From the NCBI GenBank assembly GCA_015660995.1, contig JACTUC010000025.1, forward strand, positions 1 through 64,000: a stretch of 64,000 bases of DNA, given 5' to 3'. The translations under genes were made by a program, and so were the position numbers. Every line of letters begins with the position of its first letter. Position 1 is the stretch's first letter. Below the pieces are notes generated by a model, which saw only the letters and a list, made by a program, of their open reading frames with translations, was not told where the DNA came from and ran no database searches. Source of the DNA: Candidatus Methanomethylicaceae archaeon (lineage in GTDB: Archaea > Thermoproteota > Methanomethylicia > Methanomethylicales > Methanomethylicaceae). Below are positions 60,770 to 64,000 of this stretch, in pieces.

Positions 60770-61210
60770 TTAAAAATTCCTCTTGCTGCTGACAGTACCT
60801 GTGCTGTTCTGGTACCTTCCGGAGTAGGGTTTACTTGAGGAGGAGCCCATTTTGTTGAAGACGACCTGTGCTATCCGCTCACCCTCTGCGATCTCCACCC
60901 TAGAGATCCCCATATTGATAAATGCTAATGTCAATTGCCCTTTAAAGCCAGGATCTATAAAGGCAAAGCTCCCTACGAGGCCCTCTCTCGCGAAGGAGGA
61001 GCGGATATAGATCTGCCCGCATATTGAGGGCCCTATCTCAAGGCGTTCCATAGTGTGGAGCAGGCTCTGCTTGCCTACGTCAATAGCTGTCGAGGCGCCA
61101 TTACGCAGATCATAACCAGCAGGGGAGAGAGACTTGTCCGAGAAGGGATCAATCCTGAGCTCTCCGCTGCACAAACATTCGAGTATCTCTGCATCTGACA
61201 AAATGGTCAT
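60770..61210 (-). CDS. dcd: dCTP deaminase / dUTPase family
   Basis: A 146-residue trimeric beta-barrel enzyme. Signatures are P-A-G-Y-D-L-R near residue 31, R-S-S-F-A-R-E-G-L with substrate-binding Arg/Ser, D-P-G-F-K-G-Q-L-T-L, G-E-R-I-A-Q-V-V-F and the C-terminal Y-S-G-R-Y-Q-N-S-T-G. It is shorter than typical Dcd (about 170). It makes dUTP from dCTP, or dUMP if bifunctional. It lies 43 bases from the regulator gene on the same strand. Confidence 0.85.
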   Translation of the reverse strand: MTILSDAEILECLCSGELRIDPFSDKSLSPAGYDLRNGASTAIDVGKQSLLHTMERLEIGPSICGQIYIRSSFAREGLVGSFAFIDPGFKGQLTLAFINMGISRVEIAEGERIAQVVFNKMGSSSSKPYSGRYQNSTGTVSSKRNF

Positions 61211-61216
61211 GGTGGA

Positions 61217-61639
61217 TCACTCGAAATCCAGAATATAAGGCACAGTTACACCGCTCTCAGCTAAGCTTGCTTCGTATTTTCTAGTCAGTCTCATTTCTGT
61301 TGGGATTATCGCGATCTCGCAGAAGACGTCAACGACACCTTCGAGAAGATGACCGACCAATACGCCTTTATCACTCCCCGCAGAGACGTGAATGTGCACG
61401 AATGGCTCTCCTTTATAGTAGGACAGGTTTCCATTACCCACTGCTTCCATGTGGGTCTTGACTGACTCCTCCAAGCCCTTTTTGAGGATGAGGCGGCAGC
61501 TCTTAAGGGCGCCTATGAAGGAGACAACTATTCCAGAAACCAGCTCTTCATGTTTCATAATGTCTTTGATTGAAGAGACCACTTCATCGTCTTCGTCAAG
61601 GCGAACAATGAGCACATTGCCAGCACTCTTAGTCTTCAT
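61217..61639 (-). CDS. PPC-domain (DUF296) DNA-binding protein
   Basis: A 140-residue PPC/AT-hook-type fold protein, often trimeric, seen in archaeal and bacterial DNA-binding proteins. V-S-F-I-G-A-L-K-S-C near residue 40, F-V-H-I-H-V-S-A with metal-binding His, and G-H-L-L-E-G-V-V-D-V are family features. The exact role is unknown. It is co-directional with dcd, seven bases apart. Confidence 0.85.
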   Translation of the reverse strand: MKTKSAGNVLIVRLDEDDEVVSSIKDIMKHEELVSGIVVSFIGALKSCRLILKKGLEESVKTHMEAVGNGNLSYYKGEPFVHIHVSAGSDKGVLVGHLLEGVVDVFCEIAIIPTEMRLTRKYEASLAESGVTVPYILDFE

Positions 61640-61756
61640 GCTGTGAACCTCACTATCACAAATTCATAGCTTCTTAATATTTTCATGATAGCGATCGCCA
61701 CTTTCAAGAATAGCCGACTTAACAAGTTATAAATTGATTGACATAATGATAAAAGT

Positions 61757-61775
61757 TTAAATATTAAGTATAAAA
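61757..61775 (+). promoter_or_regulatory. Promoter region of the MmsA-like dehydrogenase operon
   Basis: GTTTAAATATTAAGTATAAA contains a TTTAAATA box and a second TATA-like stretch about 60-75 bases before the start at 61834. It fits an archaeal promoter with a 30-40 base leader. Confidence 0.45.
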
Positions 61776-61833
61776 CAACCTTAGAAGTTAATAGCATAAA
61801 CTGGCATTATTAGTCAATTTGGGCGGGTAAGAT

Positions 61834-63285
61834 ATGGTGGAACTCTTAAAGAATTATATCAAAGGCGAATGGGTCGAGGCAAAGGGGAAGGAGACGCTCG
61901 ATGTAGTTAATCCGGCCACACTAGAGATCCTGGCCAAGGTTCCCAAGTCAAACAAAGAGGATGTCGAAGCGGCAATAAAAGCAGCGAAGGAAGCAACTTG
62001 GGAGTGGAGGTGCACACCCCCAGCGACAAGGGTGAGGTACTTATACGAATATCGGAGCCTCCTAGACGAGAATTTTGAAGAGATCGCGGAGATCATTGTT
62101 AAGGAAAATGGCAAAACGCTCGACGAGGCTAGAGGAGACATAAAGAGAGGTATTGAAACCGTCGAACTTTCAACAGGCATCCCAACAATGATGTTGGGCG
62201 ACATTGAGTGGGATGTTGCGAAGGGGATCGATGAGTCTTATTGCAGGGAGCCGTTGGGCATCTGTGTGGGGCTTACGCCCTATAATTTCCCTGCAATGAT
62301 CCCTCTGTGGTTCCTTCCCATGGCGATAGCGTGCGGTAACACCTTCATCCTGAAACCATCGAGCCAGGTTCCCTTAACTGCTCAAAGGCTGATCCAGCTT
62401 GCCGATGAAGCAGGGTTTCCACTAGGTGTCGTAAACCTGGTGAACGGAAGCAGGGATGTGTCCGACGCTCTTCTTTCAAGCCATGATGTCAAGTCAGTGT
62501 CCTTTGTCGGATCATCGGCAGTTGCGAGGCACATTTACAAGAAGGCAGCCGAGACAGGCATGAGGGCGCAGTGCCAAGGACAAGCGAAGAACTTCATTGT
62601 CATAATGCCTGACACAGATATGAAGAATACGATATCCGCGAGCATTACGTCAGCATGTGGATGCACGGGTCAGAGATGCCTCGCTGGTGAGAATTTTGTT
62701 CCAGTTGGGGAGGCATACGAACCTTTCAAGAAAGCATTGTTGGAAGCCGCTTCTAAAGTCAAAGTAGGCTATGGCCTGGATTCCGATACCCAGATGGGGC
62801 CACTCGCCTCAGAGGGGCAACTTCAGACTGTCTTGAAATACATCCAGAAGGGAATAGATGAGGGAGCCACACTGATTCTTGATGGAAGGAGGGTGAAGAG
62901 TGAGAAGTACCCTAGGGGTTATTTCATAGGACCAACCATCTTCGACAATGTTACTCCTAATATGACGATATTTAAGGAAGAAATATTCGGCCCAGTAATT
63001 GGCATCACGCGGGTAACGACCCTGGACGAGGCAATAAAGTTAGCCAACACCTCAGTTTACGGCAATGCGGCCGCGATCTTCACCACTAATGGCAAGACAG
63101 CGAGAGAGTTCACATATAAGGTCGACGCAGGAAACATTGGCATAAACATCGGTGTCCCAGCGCCCATTGCCTTCTTCCCATTCGGTGGTTACAAGGAATC
63201 TTTCTTTGGGGACCTCCATGGCCAGGGTATGGATGGAGTAGAGTTCTACACACAGAAGAAGATTGCCATCACCAGGTGGTTTTAG
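61834..63285 (+). CDS. mmsA: Methylmalonate-semialdehyde dehydrogenase-type (MmsA) aldehyde dehydrogenase
   Basis: A 483-residue aldehyde dehydrogenase, CoA-acylating branch. The nucleotide fold contains F-V-G-S-S-A-V-A-R near residue 226. The catalytic Cys is in A-C-G-C-T-G-Q-R-C-L-A-G near residue 282, and Q-A-K-N-F-I precedes it, as in MmsA. It likely oxidises an acyl-semialdehyde (methylmalonate semialdehyde in valine/inositol breakdown) to an acyl-CoA. The next gene begins one base after its stop. Confidence 0.87.
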   Translation: MVELLKNYIKGEWVEAKGKETLDVVNPATLEILAKVPKSNKEDVEAAIKAAKEATWEWRCTPPATRVRYLYEYRSLLDENFEEIAEIIVKENGKTLDEARGDIKRGIETVELSTGIPTMMLGDIEWDVAKGIDESYCREPLGICVGLTPYNFPAMIPLWFLPMAIACGNTFILKPSSQVPLTAQRLIQLADEAGFPLGVVNLVNGSRDVSDALLSSHDVKSVSFVGSSAVARHIYKKAAETGMRAQCQGQAKNFIVIMPDTDMKNTISASITSACGCTGQRCLAGENFVPVGEAYEPFKKALLEAASKVKVGYGLDSDTQMGPLASEGQLQTVLKYIQKGIDEGATLILDGRRVKSEKYPRGYFIGPTIFDNVTPNMTIFKEEIFGPVIGITRVTTLDEAIKLANTSVYGNAAAIFTTNGKTAREFTYKVDAGNIGINIGVPAPIAFFPFGGYKESFFGDLHGQGMDGVEFYTQKKIAITRWF

Positions 63286-63705
63286 GTGCAGTTGGGTACG
63301 TTCGGTGCCATACTGAAGTACGCCATCGAGATCGAGGATACGACATCCAAGTTCTATGATGGCCTCTCCCAGAAAGCCTTGGAGAATGCAAAGGGGAGCA
63401 TCTGCGAGTTTTCTGATGCCTCGAAGAAGAATAAGCAGACTTTGGAAAAGACGAGGAGGATGGAGATGCAGGAGATGATTCTCGAGGCTATAACCGGGAT
63501 AGACTCTACGAATTACGAAGCAAAATTCGAAATCCCTGACTTTGCGGGAGGGGCGAATAATGCAGTTGGGATCGAGCAGAAAGCGTCGTCGTTCTATTTT
63601 GACGCATCAAAAAAGCTGGGGTTCCTTCCCAACGCAGCCAGGACCCTTGAGAGGATAGGTAAGGAGAGAGAGAGCAGGATTGAAAAGATCAGAGCCTTTC
63701 TCTGA
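63286..63705 (+). CDS. Ferritin-like four-helix protein
   Basis: A 139-residue helical protein starting with GTG right at the mmsA stop. The opening A-I-L-K-Y-A-I-E-I-E-D-T-T-S-K-F-Y resembles rubrerythrin/ferritin-like domains, with E-x6-Y near residues 15-24 and Y-F-D-A-S near 103. However, the typical E-x2-H pairs are missing, so metal binding is doubtful. Coupling to mmsA suggests a partner or stabiliser role; no direct evidence. Confidence 0.65.
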   Translation: MQLGTFGAILKYAIEIEDTTSKFYDGLSQKALENAKGSICEFSDASKKNKQTLEKTRRMEMQEMILEAITGIDSTNYEAKFEIPDFAGGANNAVGIEQKASSFYFDASKKLGFLPNAARTLERIGKERESRIEKIRAFL

Positions 63706-63736
63706 TTTCTTTCTAGCAAATTTATCGAAAGAAGCA

Positions 63737-64000
63737 TTATGCGACCCTGATACTCATAAATTCAGGGTTAGAACTCCTGAGATTGACCAGATCCACAGCG
63801 CGGAGTCTGGAAGATTCAACCTGCTTCAGGTGTTTTCGAGAAGCAATCACTGCCACTTTCAATTCATCGCTAGTAGGGGCACGGAGGGGGACGCCAGGAA
63901 CTGGGATATAGCCAGTTATGTGAAAGCGGATATTTGGATCGATCTTTGCAATGTACTTTGCCACTTGTTCGACTTCAGTTGCTGGGATCATGTGCGGGAT
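63737..64000 (-). CDS. Radical SAM protein, C-terminal part (runs off the window)
   Basis: The frame is open to the right edge; about 88 C-terminal codons are seen. The segment G-Y-I-P-V-P-G-V-P-L-R-A-P-T-S-D-E-L is characteristic of the C-terminal part of archaeal radical SAM proteins related to pyruvate-formate-lyase activases. The cluster motif itself would lie beyond base 64000, so identification is provisional. Confidence 0.65.
   Translation of the reverse strand: MPHMIPATEVEQVAKYIAKIDPNIRFHITGYIPVPGVPLRAPTSDELKVAVIASRKHLKQVESSRLRAVDLVNLRSSNPEFMSIRVA

Overview
The window is a piece of an archaeal chromosome. The core genes are archaeal or eukaryote-like: split RNA polymerase A'/A'', Rpo H, aEF-1 alpha, aIF2 beta, NMD3, XPD, XPF, tRNA-splicing endonuclease and intron-containing tRNAs. 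A full-length rpoB, a split rpoA and a Cren7-like nucleoid protein suggest the TACK/Thermoproteota side (for example a Bathyarchaeia- or Methanomethylicia-like lineage). The exact lineage cannot be fixed without a tree.

Bases 1 to about 9955 form an AT-rich accessory island that carries almost no housekeeping genes. It holds orphan proteins, a cupin, a DUF6448 protein, a ferredoxin, a three-gene operon around an MCM-like AAA+ ATPase, a small membrane protein, a PIN-like (DUF5615) protein beside a PD-(D/E)XK nuclease, and a second PD-(D/E)XK nuclease with a translationally coupled partner. Two 3'-end tRNA fragments (2476-2500 minus, 9911-9952 plus) look like attachment-site scars. A GGCNN pentamer array, a 22-bp direct repeat, a 32-bp tandem repeat and a duplicated promoter block also lie here. 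I see no integrase or transposase.

Bases 10,000-23,000 return to core genes: an APC permease, then on the minus strand rpoH-rpoB-rpoA1-rpoA2-rpl30e-nusA, rps12-rps7 and tef1a-rps10. RpoA'' carries a histone-H1-like Lys/Ala tail, and nusA has no ordinary start codon where homology expects one. tRNA-Tyr with an intron and an XPD helicase follow.

Bases 25,000-43,000 include a complete archaeal mevalonate-pathway module (anhydromevalonate phosphate decarboxylase plus both phosphomevalonate dehydratase subunits), an HD phosphohydrolase, thymidylate kinase, an XPF-type nuclease, an IMPase/FBPase, an Ogg2-like glycosylase, FBP aldolase with a PfkB kinase, glutamine synthetase, Trm112, a nitrilase, a ferritin-like protein and a dolichol-kinase-like membrane enzyme. 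Two 47-residue zinc-ribbon proteins, one Cren7-like, sit on either side of the nitrilase.

Bases 43,000-64,000 carry tRNA-Gln, a surface protein, glycine decarboxylase (gcvPA/gcvPB), an ArsB/NhaD transporter, DUF59 and MoaD-like proteins, a MiaB-like methylthiotransferase, PHP, MetRS, aIF2 beta-DUF424-NMD3, tRNA-Lys with an intron, HisRS, a UbiA prenyltransferase, a tRNA endonuclease subunit lacking the catalytic His, a hydrogenase-maturation-type protease, MtnA, a GfcR-like regulator, dCTP deaminase, a PPC-domain protein, a methylmalonate-semialdehyde-type dehydrogenase and the end of a radical SAM gene. Genes are tightly packed with several convergent overlaps. All functional calls come from recognising motifs; no database search was run.
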